Positions 20,255 to 28,941 of a DNA stretch of 64,000 nt are shown here, in pieces (position 1 is the stretch's first letter; every line of letters starts with the position of its first letter). Under the pieces are notes generated by a model. It ran no database searches and had not been told where the DNA came from. It saw nothing but the letters and a program-made list of their open reading frames with translations. The translations under genes were made by a program, and so were the position numbers. The stretch is from Bradyrhizobium sp. ISRA464. GTDB taxonomy: Bacteria > Pseudomonadota > Alphaproteobacteria > Rhizobiales > Xanthobacteraceae. The stretch lies in contig NZ_CP094526.1 of assembly GCF_029910095.1 (NCBI RefSeq), forward strand, positions 3,658,001 through 3,722,000, given 5' to 3'.

Positions 20255-21007
20255 TCAGGTTCCCGGAACGAATCCCTCGAAAATCATCTGGTCGGCGTAG
20301 CGCGCCGCGCGCTCGCGCTGTTCCGCCGTCCGCACGGTCCAGGCCAGCAGCGGGCAGCCGAAGACGTTGCGGGCGATCCAGGGCGCCGGCGCCGGCAGCT
20401 GGTTGACCCAGAAGGCGACGAAATGCGGCTGGGTGCTGAAGGCGTGCCGCAGATAGAGCATGCTGTCGCGCTGCGCCGGCCGCAGCTTGGTCCAGTAGCC
20501 GTCGTCATAGGTGCGCTGGGCGGTGATGCCGCGCGGCAGGTTCGGCATGGCCTCGCGCAGCGCCAGCACCTGATCGGGATCGAAGGACATCCCGACCACC
20601 GGGCCGGAGTAGGATGACAGCACCTCGGCCATCCGCCGCACCAGTTTGCGGTCGCCGTCGAAATGGCTCTTCACCTCGACAACCAGCGGCACGCGGCCGG
20701 CGACCAGCGCGCAGAGATCGCCGAGCGTCATCATCTGCTCGGACGTATCCTTGAACTTCACCGCCTTCAGCTCGGCCGCGGTCTTGGTCAGGAGCAGGCC
20801 CGAGCCTTCGGTGAGGCGGCCGAGCGCATCGTCGTGATGCACCATCGCCTCGCCGTCGGCGGTGAGCTGGATGTCGCACTCGATCGCAAAATTGCCCGCG
20901 ATCGCGGCATTGGCCGCGGCCGGCATGTTTTCGATGATGCCGCGTGCGGCATCGTGCAGGCCGCGATGCGCGACCGGCCGCCTGGTCAGCCAATCAGGTG
21001 CTCGCAT
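20255..21007 (-). CDS. glycerophosphodiester phosphodiesterase
   Basis: A 250-residue GDPD that hydrolyses glycerophosphodiesters to glycerol-3-phosphate and an alcohol. The active-site blocks are present: VAHRGLHD (His-Arg), IIENMPAA (Glu-Asn), IECDIQLTADGEAMVHHDD (Glu, Asp, His) and VEVKSHF. There is no signal peptide, so it is cytoplasmic. It starts three bases after the ridA stop, so the two are almost certainly cotranscribed. Confidence 0.92.
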   Translation of the reverse strand: MRAPDWLTRRPVAHRGLHDAARGIIENMPAAANAAIAGNFAIECDIQLTADGEAMVHHDDALGRLTEGSGLLLTKTAAELKAVKFKDTSEQMMTLGDLCALVAGRVPLVVEVKSHFDGDRKLVRRMAEVLSSYSGPVVGMSFDPDQVLALREAMPNLPRGITAQRTYDDGYWTKLRPAQRDSMLYLRHAFSTQPHFVAFWVNQLPAPAPWIARNVFGCPLLAWTVRTAEQRERAARYADQMIFEGFVPGT

Positions 21008-21010
21008 GCG

Positions 21011-21478
21011 TCAGGCGACTTCGAAAATGCCCTCGACCTCGACCGCCGCATCCGCGGGCAGGGAGGCGACGCCGACCGTGGTGCGGGCGTGGCGGCCCTT
21101 ATCGCCGAAGGCTTCCACCATCAGGTCGGAGGCGCCGTTGAGAACCTTCGGTCCATCGAGAAAGTCGGGCGCGGAATTGATGAAGCCGCCGAGCCGCACC
21201 ACACGCACGACCTTGTCGAGATCGCCGAGCGCGGCCTTGACCTGCGCAAGCAGATTGATGCCGCAACCGCGCGCCGCGGCCGTGCCTTGCTCGAGGGTGA
21301 CGCCGGCTCCGAGCTTGCCCTTGGCGATCAGCTTGCCTTCCGCGTTGAAGCAGACCTGGCCCGACACGAACAGCAGATTTCCGCTGCGGACGAAGGGCAC
21401 ATAGTTCGCCACCGGGGAGGCGGGCTGCGGAAGTGTGATCCCTTGTGACGCCAGCTTCTGTTCGACCGTACCCGCCAT
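21011..21478 (-). CDS. RidA family protein (long, YjgF/TdcF-like)
   Basis: 155 residues; RidA proteins deaminate reactive enamine/imine intermediates. Features are the N-terminal VEQKLASQGITLPQP of the longer subgroup, LLFVSGQVCFNAEGKLIAKGKLG, and ARTTVGVASLPADAAVEVEGIFEV at the end. The Arg of the catalytic type is replaced by the subgroup's ARTTVG arrangement, so activity is uncertain. I chose ATG 21478, where the family's N-terminus begins; the frame stays open upstream across the eipB promoter but that part is not coding-like. Confidence 0.88.
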   Translation of the reverse strand: MAGTVEQKLASQGITLPQPASPVANYVPFVRSGNLLFVSGQVCFNAEGKLIAKGKLGAGVTLEQGTAAARGCGINLLAQVKAALGDLDKVVRVVRLGGFINSAPDFLDGPKVLNGASDLMVEAFGDKGRHARTTVGVASLPADAAVEVEGIFEVA

Positions 21479-21738
21479 TTTTTTCGTCCCTGGGTTGGAT
21501 GATTCGCTGCCTGAAACGCGCTCAGGCCGCGCCTTGTTTCGTCCATCGCGCCCACGCTTGCAAGCGAACGGAACCCTGCCGACATTTCTTCCCGATCCGT
21601 GCGAACTCTCACGGAAGGCCGCTGAAAAAAGCCGGCATTTCCGTATCCGTCCGTTACCTTTTTGTGAACCTTGCCCCAGTTGCGGCGCAATAGGGCCGTC
21701 ACTATTGTGCCGATTCGTTCCCCCCTCGAGGAAAATCC

Positions 21739-22605
21739 ATGATCCTGCCGTCCCGGACTGCGTCGCGTGCCCTGGTACTGACGATCGCCGTTGCTGCAGG
21801 ATTAGGTTTGGCCCAAGGGCCGGCCGCTGCGGCCGCAAGCGGGCCGTTTCTCGCGCACCAGGCGCTCTACGATCTCAGCCTCGTCAAGTCGCGCGGCAAC
21901 AACTCGGTCAGCGATGCGCGCGGCCGCATCCTCTACACTTTTTCCGGCAGTTCCTGCGAAGGCTACACCTCCGAATTCCGCCAGGTGTCCGAGCTCGACA
22001 GCGGCGAAGGCAAGGTCACGCTCTCCGATCTGCGCTCGACGTCCTGGGAGGACGCGGCCGGCAAGAGCTACCGCTTCAAGATCGACACCCGCATGAACGA
22101 CAGCGAATCCGCGCCGGTCGACGGCATAGCCGAGCGGGTCGGCGACCATATCACGGTGAAGCTGACGCAGCCGGTGAAGAAGACCTTCGATCTCGACGGC
22201 AAGGTCGTGTTCCCGACCGAGCAGATCAAGCGCATTATCGCGGCGGCGCGCGAGGGCAAGTCGGTGCTTGAGCTGACCGTGTATGACGGCTCCGACAATG
22301 GCCAAAAGGTCTACAACACGCTCGCGGTGATCGGCAAAGCGATCCCGGGCGATCACGCCCCGACGTCGCCCGATCCGTCGACGGCTAGCGACGTGATGAA
22401 GTCCATGACGCGCTGGCCGGTGACGGTGAGCTATTACGATCGCGACGCCAAGGCGACCGACGGCGAGCAGACGCCGGTCTATGCGATGTCGTTCGAGCTC
22501 TATGAGAACGGCGTCTCCCGCGCGCTGGTGCTCGATTACAACGATTTCGTGATCTCGGGCGCGATGGACAAGTTCGACGTCAGGAATTCCAAGCCCTGCA
22601 AGTGA
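21739..22605 (+). CDS. eipB: cell-envelope integrity protein EipB (DUF1849)
   Basis: A 288-residue periplasmic beta-spiral protein of the EipB family, which in Brucella maintains envelope integrity. It has a signal peptide (1-33, ending AAA), the N-terminal HQALYDLSLV, and two cysteines far apart (C73 in SSCEGY and C287 in the last residues SKPCK), matching the conserved disulfide of the family. It lies between two ridA genes and is divergent from the first. Confidence 0.9.
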   Translation: MILPSRTASRALVLTIAVAAGLGLAQGPAAAAASGPFLAHQALYDLSLVKSRGNNSVSDARGRILYTFSGSSCEGYTSEFRQVSELDSGEGKVTLSDLRSTSWEDAAGKSYRFKIDTRMNDSESAPVDGIAERVGDHITVKLTQPVKKTFDLDGKVVFPTEQIKRIIAAAREGKSVLELTVYDGSDNGQKVYNTLAVIGKAIPGDHAPTSPDPSTASDVMKSMTRWPVTVSYYDRDAKATDGEQTPVYAMSFELYENGVSRALVLDYNDFVISGAMDKFDVRNSKPCK

Positions 22606-22614
22606 CAACTAGGT

Positions 22615-22696
22615 TGTCATTCCGGGATGGTCCGAAGGACCAGACCCGGAATCTCGAGATTCCGGGTTCGATGCTTCGCATCGCCCCGGAATGACG
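22615..22696. repeat. GTCATTCCGGG palindromic repeat
   Basis: GTCATTCCGGG at the left pairs with CCCGGAATGAC at the right, with further pairing inside (GGTCCGAAGGACC; GATGCTTCGCATC). A shorter element with the same ends is at 47204-47239. It is a dispersed intergenic hairpin repeat, here just after eipB. Confidence 0.8.
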
Positions 22697-22765
22697 AGCT
22701 CTCTGGTCGAAAGTCTCGGCCCCGGATAGGCTTCCCGTCCATAACGCGTGTCAGGGAGGCACATG

Positions 22766-23167
22766 ATGAGCAAGCTCGAACATCTTCGTCCCAGCGGCCT
22801 TCACCACAATCCGGCATATTCTCACGTGGTCGTCGCCTCGGGCGCGCGCACGATCTACATTTCGGGACAGGTGTCGGTCGACGAGGAGGGACGGGTAGTC
22901 GGTCCGGGCGATCTTGCCGCGCAGACGACGCAGGTGATGCAGAACCTCGGCATGGCGCTGAAGGCCGCCGGTGCAAGCTACGCCAACATCGTGAAGATCA
23001 CGACCTTCGTCGTCGGCTACAAGCCCGAGCTCCGCCCGATCATCGGCAAGGCACGCGGCGCGTTCTTCGAAGGCATGGAGCCGCCGGCGAGCACGCTGGT
23101 CGGCGTCACCGCGCTCGCGGCCCCGGAATGGCTGATCGAGATCGAGGCGGTGGCTGTCGTCGATTGA
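22766..23167 (+). CDS. RidA family protein
   Basis: A 133-residue single-domain Rid protein with YSHVVVASGARTIYISGQVSVDEEGRVVG, then TTQVMQNLGMALKAAGASYANIVKITTFVV, and PPASTLVGVTALAAPEWLIEIEAVAVVD. The usual catalytic Arg (R in RxTV) is replaced by STLVGV, so it may be a non-RidA Rid subgroup. ATG 22766 is six bases after GGGAGG; ATG 22763 directly before it is the alternative. Confidence 0.87.
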   Translation: MSKLEHLRPSGLHHNPAYSHVVVASGARTIYISGQVSVDEEGRVVGPGDLAAQTTQVMQNLGMALKAAGASYANIVKITTFVVGYKPELRPIIGKARGAFFEGMEPPASTLVGVTALAAPEWLIEIEAVAVVD

Positions 23168-23170
23168 GTT

Positions 23171-24487
23171 TTATTCCTCCGCCGGCTTTGCCGGACCCTC
23201 ATAGGCAATGCCGCGGATCACGGCGGCATTGCCGAACTTCTTGCGTAGATTATCCATCGCGCGCTCGGCATGGGCGGAGCGGCGGTCGAGCATGTCGGAG
23301 TCGTTGGCCTGCGAGCCTGGCCGCAGCGCGCTGACGCCGGCGCCCATCAGGCGGAAGGCGGTGCCGTCGATCTCCTTTGCCAGCATCTCGCGCGACACCG
23401 CAAAGATCTTGGCGGCGAGCTGCGTCGGGGTCTGGATCGACTGCGAGCGGGTGCGCTGGCGGAAGTCCGCGGTCTTCAGCTTCAGCGTGATGGTACAGCC
23501 GGAGAGTTCGCTGGTCTTCAGTCGCGCCGAAACTTTCTCCGACAGTTTCCAGAGCAGCCTTTCCAGCGTTGCGAAGTCGCGGATGTCGGTCTCGAAGGTG
23601 GTTTCGCTCGAGATCGTCTTGGCCCCGCGATCGGGAACCACGCGTCGGTCGTCGATGCCGCGTGCGAGCCGCCACAGCCTGCGGCCTTCGCTCGCGAACT
23701 GCTTCATCAGCTCGTTCTCGTCGGCGCGCTGCAGGTCGGCGATGATGCGGAAGCCGCGCTGGATCAGCTTCTCCTGCGTCGCCGGCCCGACGCCGTAAAT
23801 GAAGCCGACGGGCCTGTCCGCGAGCATCTCGCGGGCCTCGTCCTGGTCGAGCGCCGCGAAGCCGCGGGGCTTGTCGAGATCGGAGGCGATCTTGGCCAGG
23901 AACTTGTTGCGGGACAGGCCGACCGACACCGTGATCCCGATGTCGCGTTCGACCTCGCGTGCGAATTTGGCCAGCACCTTGGCCGGGATCATGCCATGGA
24001 CACGCTGCGTGCCGGAGAGGTCGAGGAAAGCCTCGTCGATCGACAGCGGCTCGACCAGCGGCGTCAGCGCCTGCATGGCGTGGCGGACCTCGCGTCCGAC
24101 GCGGACATATTTCGCCATATCCGGGGGAATCACGGTTGCGTTCGGGCAGAGTTCCAGCGCCTTGAACATCGGCATCGCCGAGCGGACGCCATAGGTGCGG
24201 GCGATATAGCAGGCGGCCGACACGACGCCGCGCTTGCCGCCGCCGATGATGACCGGCCGGTCGGCGATATCAGGATTGTCGCGCTTCTCGACCGTTGCAT
24301 AGAACGCGTCGCAGTCGATATGCGCCAGCGCGAGCGCGGGAAGGGCGCGGTGACGCACCAGCCGCGGCGAGCCGCAATGGCTGCACCGCTTTGTCTTGAT
24401 ATCGAGGTCGCCGAGACAGTCCCGGCAGAAACTGAGGGGGCCGTCGAGAGGTGCCGACGCCGCGGTCACGGCACGTCGCGCTCCCAC
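23171..24487 (-). CDS. dinB: DNA polymerase IV with N-terminal Cys4 extension
   Basis: A 438-residue Y-family translesion polymerase. Catalytic motifs are intact: ALAHIDCDAFYATVEKRDNP (first Asp) and SIDEAFLDL (Asp-Glu), plus the steric gate region and the little finger (about 330-400, TITLKLKTADFRQRTRS). Before the core are about 50 extra residues with CRDCLGD and CSHCGSP, a C-x2-C-x11-C-x2-C cluster that looks like a small zinc ribbon, a feature I recall from rhizobial DinB proteins. The ATG at 24487 overlaps the end of the DUF3572 gene by 22 bp, implying translational coupling. Confidence 0.93.
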   Translation of the reverse strand: MGARRAVTAASAPLDGPLSFCRDCLGDLDIKTKRCSHCGSPRLVRHRALPALALAHIDCDAFYATVEKRDNPDIADRPVIIGGGKRGVVSAACYIARTYGVRSAMPMFKALELCPNATVIPPDMAKYVRVGREVRHAMQALTPLVEPLSIDEAFLDLSGTQRVHGMIPAKVLAKFAREVERDIGITVSVGLSRNKFLAKIASDLDKPRGFAALDQDEAREMLADRPVGFIYGVGPATQEKLIQRGFRIIADLQRADENELMKQFASEGRRLWRLARGIDDRRVVPDRGAKTISSETTFETDIRDFATLERLLWKLSEKVSARLKTSELSGCTITLKLKTADFRQRTRSQSIQTPTQLAAKIFAVSREMLAKEIDGTAFRLMGAGVSALRPGSQANDSDMLDRRSAHAERAMDNLRKKFGNAAVIRGIAYEGPAKPAEE

Positions 24488-24765
24488 TTCCGGTCGCCCA
24501 GCACCTGGCGGGCGGCGGCGATGTTGGTCGGGTGCAGTTCCGATGCGTCGGCAAAGGCCTTCACGGTCGCATCGTCGCGCATCACGAAATCGAGCACGCT
24601 CGCAAGAAATTGAGGATCGGCTGCGGCATTGCGCAGCGTCTCCGGACCGATCCCCGTCTCGGCCAGGAAAAGGCCCAGCCGCTCGGGATCTCCGGCAATA
24701 AAGCTCAACGCCTGAATCGCAACGATTTCAGCGACTTCCCGAGGGTTGTGAACAGGCTTTTTCAA
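24466..24765 (-). CDS. DUF3572 protein
   Basis: A small helical protein found in Rhizobiales next to dinB. The conserved part runs PREVAEIVAIQALSFIAGDPERLGLFLAETGIGPETLR. The frame is open from 24858, but the residues before KKPVHNPRE are unlike the family; I place the start at TTG 24765 (99 residues), with GTG 24858 as the alternative. Function is unknown. The tight overlap with dinB suggests a shared role or shared regulation. Confidence 0.75.
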   Translation of the reverse strand: MKKPVHNPREVAEIVAIQALSFIAGDPERLGLFLAETGIGPETLRNAAADPQFLASVLDFVMRDDATVKAFADASELHPTNIAAARQVLGDRKWERDVP

Positions 24766-24994
24766 CGCGCCGATTTGCCTTTCCGTTAACTTATGATCTC
24801 TATTGAGAGACCCATCATGCCCGAGTCTTCCGTTCGTATTCAAGCAAACGGAAACCACACTACGGAAGTTGACTTGGGGGTTAACGGGTTAGAGCGATTC
24901 TGGCGCTAGTTTGAATTCACATTTTCGACGCGCCCCGAGCGCGGTGCGTGAGGTGCCGCAGCCGGGCCCGTTTCCGAGCTTTGGGAGGGACGGG

Positions 24995-25360
24995 ATGGCC
25001 AAAACCGTCCTGATCGTGGAGGACAACGAGCTCAATATGAAGCTCTTTCGCGATCTGTTGGAAGCGCATGGCTATCACACCTCGGGCACCAGCAATGGGT
25101 TCGAGGCGCTCGACCTCGTTCGCAAGCTGCGTCCCGACCTCGTCCTGATGGATATCCAATTGCCCCAGGTTTCCGGCCTCGAGGTCACGCGCTGGATCAA
25201 GGACGATCCCGATCTGCGCGCGATCCCGGTCGTCGCAGTCACGGCCTTCGCCATGAAGGGCGATGAAGAGCGCATCCGCGAGGGCGGCTGCGAGGCCTAT
25301 TTGTCCAAGCCGATCTCGGTCGGCAAATTCATTGAGACTGTCCGACGCTTTATCGGATAG
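24995..25360 (+). CDS. divK: response regulator DivK
   Basis: A 121-residue stand-alone receiver domain. The acidic pocket (E9, D10), phosphoacceptor D53 in LVLMDIQLP, and K105 in AYLSKP are all present. In Caulobacter DivK is phosphorylated by PleC/DivJ and controls CtrA through DivL. ATG 24995 follows GGGAGG. It is 15 bp upstream of pleD, the conserved alphaproteobacterial pair linking cell-cycle and c-di-GMP signalling. Confidence 0.94.
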   Translation: MAKTVLIVEDNELNMKLFRDLLEAHGYHTSGTSNGFEALDLVRKLRPDLVLMDIQLPQVSGLEVTRWIKDDPDLRAIPVVAVTAFAMKGDEERIREGGCEAYLSKPISVGKFIETVRRFIG

Positions 25361-25375
25361 GGGAGTGGTGGTTCG

Positions 25376-26749
25376 ATGTCCGCGCGTATCCTCGTCGTCG
25401 ATGACGTTCCGGCGAACGTCAAGCTGCTGGAAGCTCGCCTGTCGGCCGAATATTTCGACGTGCTGACCGCTTCCAACGGGACCGAGGCGCTGGAAATCTG
25501 CGCGCGCGCCGAATGCGACATCATCCTGCTCGACGTCATGATGCCCGACATGGACGGTTTCGAGGTCTGCCGTCGGCTGAAGTCCAATCCGGCGACCCAT
25601 TTCATTCCGGTCGTCATCATCACCGCGCTGGACAGTCCCGCCGACCGCGTCCGCGGCCTCGAAGCTGGCGCCGATGATTTCCTGACCAAGCCGGTCTCCG
25701 ACGTCGTGCTGATCGCGCGCGTGCGTTCGCTGACGCGGCTGAAGATGATGACCGATGAGCTGCGCATGCGCGCCATCACCTCGCTCGAGATCGGCATGCG
25801 GGCGCCCGAGCGCAGCGCGATCGCCGACAAGGGGATGGGCGGCCGCATCCTGCTGGTCGACGACCGCCCGTCGTCCTACGAGAAGCTGGCGCCGATCCTC
25901 GCCGCCGAGCATACCGTCGATGTCGAAACCAATCCGTCCGAAGCGCTGTTCCACGCGGCGGAGGGCAATTACGACCTCCTGATCGTGTCGCTCAGCCTCG
26001 ACAATTACGACGGCCTGCGCCTGTGCAGCCAGGCGCGGTCGCTGGAGCGCACCCGGCAGGTCCCGATCCTCGCGATCTCGGACGCCGACAACAACACGCG
26101 GCTGATGCGTGGACTGGAGATCGGCGTCAACGACTACCTGCTGCGTCCGGTCGACAAGAACGAGTTGCTGGCACGTGCGCGCACCCAGATCCGCCGTCGC
26201 CGCTACACCGACCACCTGCGCGACAACGTGCAGAACTCGATCGAGATGGCGATCACGGACGCGCTGACCGGCCTGAACAACCGCCGCTACATGGAAAGCC
26301 ATCTGGCCACGCTCGCGGAGCAGGCCTCGCTGCGCGGCAAGCCGCTGGCACTCATGATTCTCGACATCGACTACTTCAAGGCGATCAACGACACCTACGG
26401 TCATGATGCCGGCGACGACGTGCTGCGCGAATTCGCCACCCGCATCCGCAAGTCGATCCGCGGCATCGATCTCGCCTGCCGTTATGGCGGCGAGGAGTTC
26501 GTGATCGTGATGCCGGAGACCGACTTGCATGTCGCCGGTATGGTCGCTGAGCGTCTGCGTCGTTCGATCGCCGGCGAGCCCTTTGCCGTCGACAAGGGCG
26601 GCAAGCGCATCTCGGTCACGATCTCGATCGGTCTCGCCACGCTGGAGCGCAAGGGCGAACAGGTTACTGACGTGATCAAGCGCGCCGACACCGCGCTCTA
26701 TCGCGCCAAGCACGACGGCCGCAACCGCGTCGTCTCGGCGGCGGCGTAG
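25376..26749 (+). CDS. pleD: diguanylate cyclase PleD
   Basis: 457 residues with REC-REC-GGDEF order. The first receiver (1-125) has D53 in IILLDVMMPDMDG. The second (about 155-275) is degenerate: the aligned position reads LLIVSLSLDNYDG, with Ser instead of the phospho-Asp, as in the adaptor receiver of PleD. The GGDEF domain has GGEEF at 371-375 and the inhibitory I-site RGID just before it. It makes c-di-GMP, which PilZ proteins such as the one at 9852-10205 could sense. Confidence 0.95.
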   Translation: MSARILVVDDVPANVKLLEARLSAEYFDVLTASNGTEALEICARAECDIILLDVMMPDMDGFEVCRRLKSNPATHFIPVVIITALDSPADRVRGLEAGADDFLTKPVSDVVLIARVRSLTRLKMMTDELRMRAITSLEIGMRAPERSAIADKGMGGRILLVDDRPSSYEKLAPILAAEHTVDVETNPSEALFHAAEGNYDLLIVSLSLDNYDGLRLCSQARSLERTRQVPILAISDADNNTRLMRGLEIGVNDYLLRPVDKNELLARARTQIRRRRYTDHLRDNVQNSIEMAITDALTGLNNRRYMESHLATLAEQASLRGKPLALMILDIDYFKAINDTYGHDAGDDVLREFATRIRKSIRGIDLACRYGGEEFVIVMPETDLHVAGMVAERLRRSIAGEPFAVDKGGKRISVTISIGLATLERKGEQVTDVIKRADTALYRAKHDGRNRVVSAAA

Positions 26750-26758
26750 TGCGATCTC

Positions 26759-26843
26759 GTAGCCCGGATGCAGCGAAGCGCAATCCGGGTCATTCGTCGC
26801 TTGCACGAGCGTCTCGGATTTCGCTGCGCTCTATCCGGGCTAC
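26759..26843. repeat. palindromic intergenic repeat, copy 2
   Basis: Same family as 18268-18354: outer ends GTAGCCCGGAT and ATCCGGGCTAC, internal GCGCAATCCGG and CGGATTTCGC arms. It lies just past pleD, again between convergent genes. Confidence 0.85.
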
Positions 26844-26852
26844 CAAATACTC

Positions 26853-28061
26853 CTAACGCCCGCGCCTCACTGCGTCATAGGCCATCCGCTTGAACTCGAA
26901 CGCAAACGGATGGACGAACGCCATCTGCCGCTGTGCCATCATCACGCCGGCGACGTTCGCCTTCGGCGAGATCCACCACTGCGTGCCCGCGACACCGCCC
27001 CAATAGAGTTCGCCTGCTGCGTCGGGATGGTCGAGCGGCGAAGCGGGATTGAGGATCACGCCGCCGGCGAGGCAGTAGACCTTGCCGGGCTGCTCGCCCA
27101 TCGTCGCGAAACGAATCCATTGTCCCGGCGCGAGCTGGTTGGTCATCGCCTGCGCGATGGTCTCCGGCTTGAGCAGCGTCGGCCCGCCGGGTAGCAGGCT
27201 GCGGATCAGCGCCACCATGTCGGGCAGGGTGGAAACAAGACCGCCGCCACCATTGAAGCGCGGCACGGGGCGCAGATACGCGCCCGGATAGGGCGAGTTG
27301 TCGGTGCGTGTCAGTCCCGGCTTCATCGGATCCATCAAATCGGCGCCGGCGTAATAGGCAACGAGCCGGTTGTGGTCCTTCTCCGGAACGAAGAAGCCAG
27401 TGTCGACCATGCCGAGCGGATCGAGAATCCGCACCTTGATGAACTTGTCGAACGGCTGGCCGCTGACGACCTCGACCAGACGCGCAACAACGTCGATGGC
27501 AACCGAATATTCCCACGACGTTCCGGGATGGAAGACGAGCGGCAGATCCGCCAAATTGTCGACCATGTCGGCAAGCGTCGTCATCGGGTTGAGGATCTTG
27601 CGCTCGTTGTAAGCCTTGAAGATCGGCGTGCCCGGATCGAACAGGCCATAGCTGAGGCCCGCGCTGTGGCTGAGCAGGTGACGGATAGTGATCGAGGTTT
27701 GCGCCGGTTCGGCGTCGTCGAGCGACGTTGCGCCCGGCCGCAACACCTTGCGGTTGCCGAGTTGCGGGATGAAGGTCTCGATCGGATCGTCGAGCTGAAA
27801 GCGGCCTTCCTCGAACAACAACAGCGCCGCGCAGGAGGCGATCAACTTGGTGTTGGAGAAGACCCGGAAGATGTGGTCGGTCCGCAGCGGAATCTGCGCT
27901 TCCTTGTCGGCCCAGCCGACGCAGCTTACATCGACGAGCTCGCGACCCACCATAACGGCGGACGAGATGCCGGACAGGAGATTGTTATCGATATAGCGCT
28001 GCATGGCCGCGCGTGCCGGCGCGAAATCGTAGCCGGTTGCGGTCACCTTCAGATCGTCCAT
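26853..28061 (-). CDS. serine hydrolase (class C beta-lactamase/esterase family)
   Basis: 402 residues of the beta-lactamase-related esterase family. The nucleophile motif is S69-N-T-K72 (SxxK) and the second motif is YSV in WEYSVAIDVV. There is no signal peptide, so it is probably a cytoplasmic esterase (EstB-like) rather than a secreted beta-lactamase. I chose ATG 28061, which follows GAGGGGAG; the frame runs upstream to 28145 without such a site. It is followed upstream on the same strand by the TetR gene. Confidence 0.88.
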   Translation of the reverse strand: MDDLKVTATGYDFAPARAAMQRYIDNNLLSGISSAVMVGRELVDVSCVGWADKEAQIPLRTDHIFRVFSNTKLIASCAALLLFEEGRFQLDDPIETFIPQLGNRKVLRPGATSLDDAEPAQTSITIRHLLSHSAGLSYGLFDPGTPIFKAYNERKILNPMTTLADMVDNLADLPLVFHPGTSWEYSVAIDVVARLVEVVSGQPFDKFIKVRILDPLGMVDTGFFVPEKDHNRLVAYYAGADLMDPMKPGLTRTDNSPYPGAYLRPVPRFNGGGGLVSTLPDMVALIRSLLPGGPTLLKPETIAQAMTNQLAPGQWIRFATMGEQPGKVYCLAGGVILNPASPLDHPDAAGELYWGGVAGTQWWISPKANVAGVMMAQRQMAFVHPFAFEFKRMAYDAVRRGR

Positions 28062-28193
28062 GGTCGCTCCCCTCGTGTGCCGCGGCCGTTCGCGTGGTCG
28101 TCGACAATCTCGCCTGACGGAATATCCAGTTGGGGATCTCGTCACGCGTCGTCAACGCTAACAACCAAACGGTCGGTCGAGACGCAACCGGAT

Positions 28194-28808
28194 TCAGCCG
28201 CCGCGCTTCTTCGCCGCGACCTTCGGCTTGTCCGCCGGGCCGAATTGGCCGACGTCGACTCCGGCATTTGCCAGCAACACCCGCGCGGCTTCCTTGGCCG
28301 CACGCGCCATCGCGGGGTCGTCGCGCACCAGATCCTGCGCGATCGAGCCATCGACCAGCAGCACGAGCTGCGTCGCAAGCCGCTCGGCATCGGCGACGCG
28401 GAGCTGCTTCAGTAGATCGCGAAACCAGACACGGCGGCTTTCCTTGAAGGCAATGGCGATGTTGCGGACACTGCGGTCCTCCGGTCCGAGCTCGGCCACC
28501 GCGTTCACAAACGGGCAGCCGCGGAAATCCCTGGACGAAAAGTGCCGCTCCAGCGAATCGAAGGTTGCGAGGATCTGCTCGACAGGAGGCTTGTCGGATG
28601 GGCGAGGCTGCACGAAGCGGCGCTCGAGATAGGCCGAGATCAGCGCGTCCTTCGAAGGGAAGTGGTTGTAGAGCGTGCGCTTGGAGATGCCGATCTCGGC
28701 CGCGATGGTGTCGACGCCGATGGCGCGAATGCCCTGCAGGTAGAACAGCCTGTCAGCGGTCTCCAGGATTCGTTCCTTCATGGTCTGTTTGGGAGGCGGG
28801 GATGCCAT
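28194..28808 (-). CDS. TetR-family transcriptional regulator
   Basis: 204 residues with an N-terminal TetR helix-turn-helix: RILETADRLFYLQGIRAIGVDTIAAEIGISKRTLYNHFPSKDALI. The C-terminal half binds an unknown ligand. ATG 28808 is preferred; the frame opens at 28865. The gene is divergent from an MFS transporter, and a perfect palindrome lies between them (28861-28876). Confidence 0.9.
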   Translation of the reverse strand: MASPPPKQTMKERILETADRLFYLQGIRAIGVDTIAAEIGISKRTLYNHFPSKDALISAYLERRFVQPRPSDKPPVEQILATFDSLERHFSSRDFRGCPFVNAVAELGPEDRSVRNIAIAFKESRRVWFRDLLKQLRVADAERLATQLVLLVDGSIAQDLVRDDPAMARAAKEAARVLLANAGVDVGQFGPADKPKVAAKKRGG

Positions 28809-28860
28809 GCGTCGGCCGTGATCCTCTTCGCTTGACAGCAGGGCCCTTGTATAGCCTAAG

Positions 28861-28876
28861 TACACAGGTCTGTGTA
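28861..28876. promoter_or_regulatory. TetR operator palindrome
   Basis: TACACAG-GT-CTGTGTA, a perfect 7+7 inverted repeat in the TetR/MFS divergent region. On the minus strand it covers a TTACAC -35-like box that lies 18 bp from TATACA, a plausible tetR promoter, so binding would repress tetR and probably the MFS gene. Confidence 0.75.
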
Positions 28877-28941
28877 ACTAAAACATACGGGGAGCGCAGG
28901 CTGCGGTTTTCGTGCCCTGCCCGAACGGGAGAACAAAAACA

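Noticed and set aside
24870..24900. TTAACGGGTTAG upstream of divK as a CtrA box
   Set aside because: The spacing is 4 rather than the 7 bases of TTAA-N7-TTAA and one half is imperfect.
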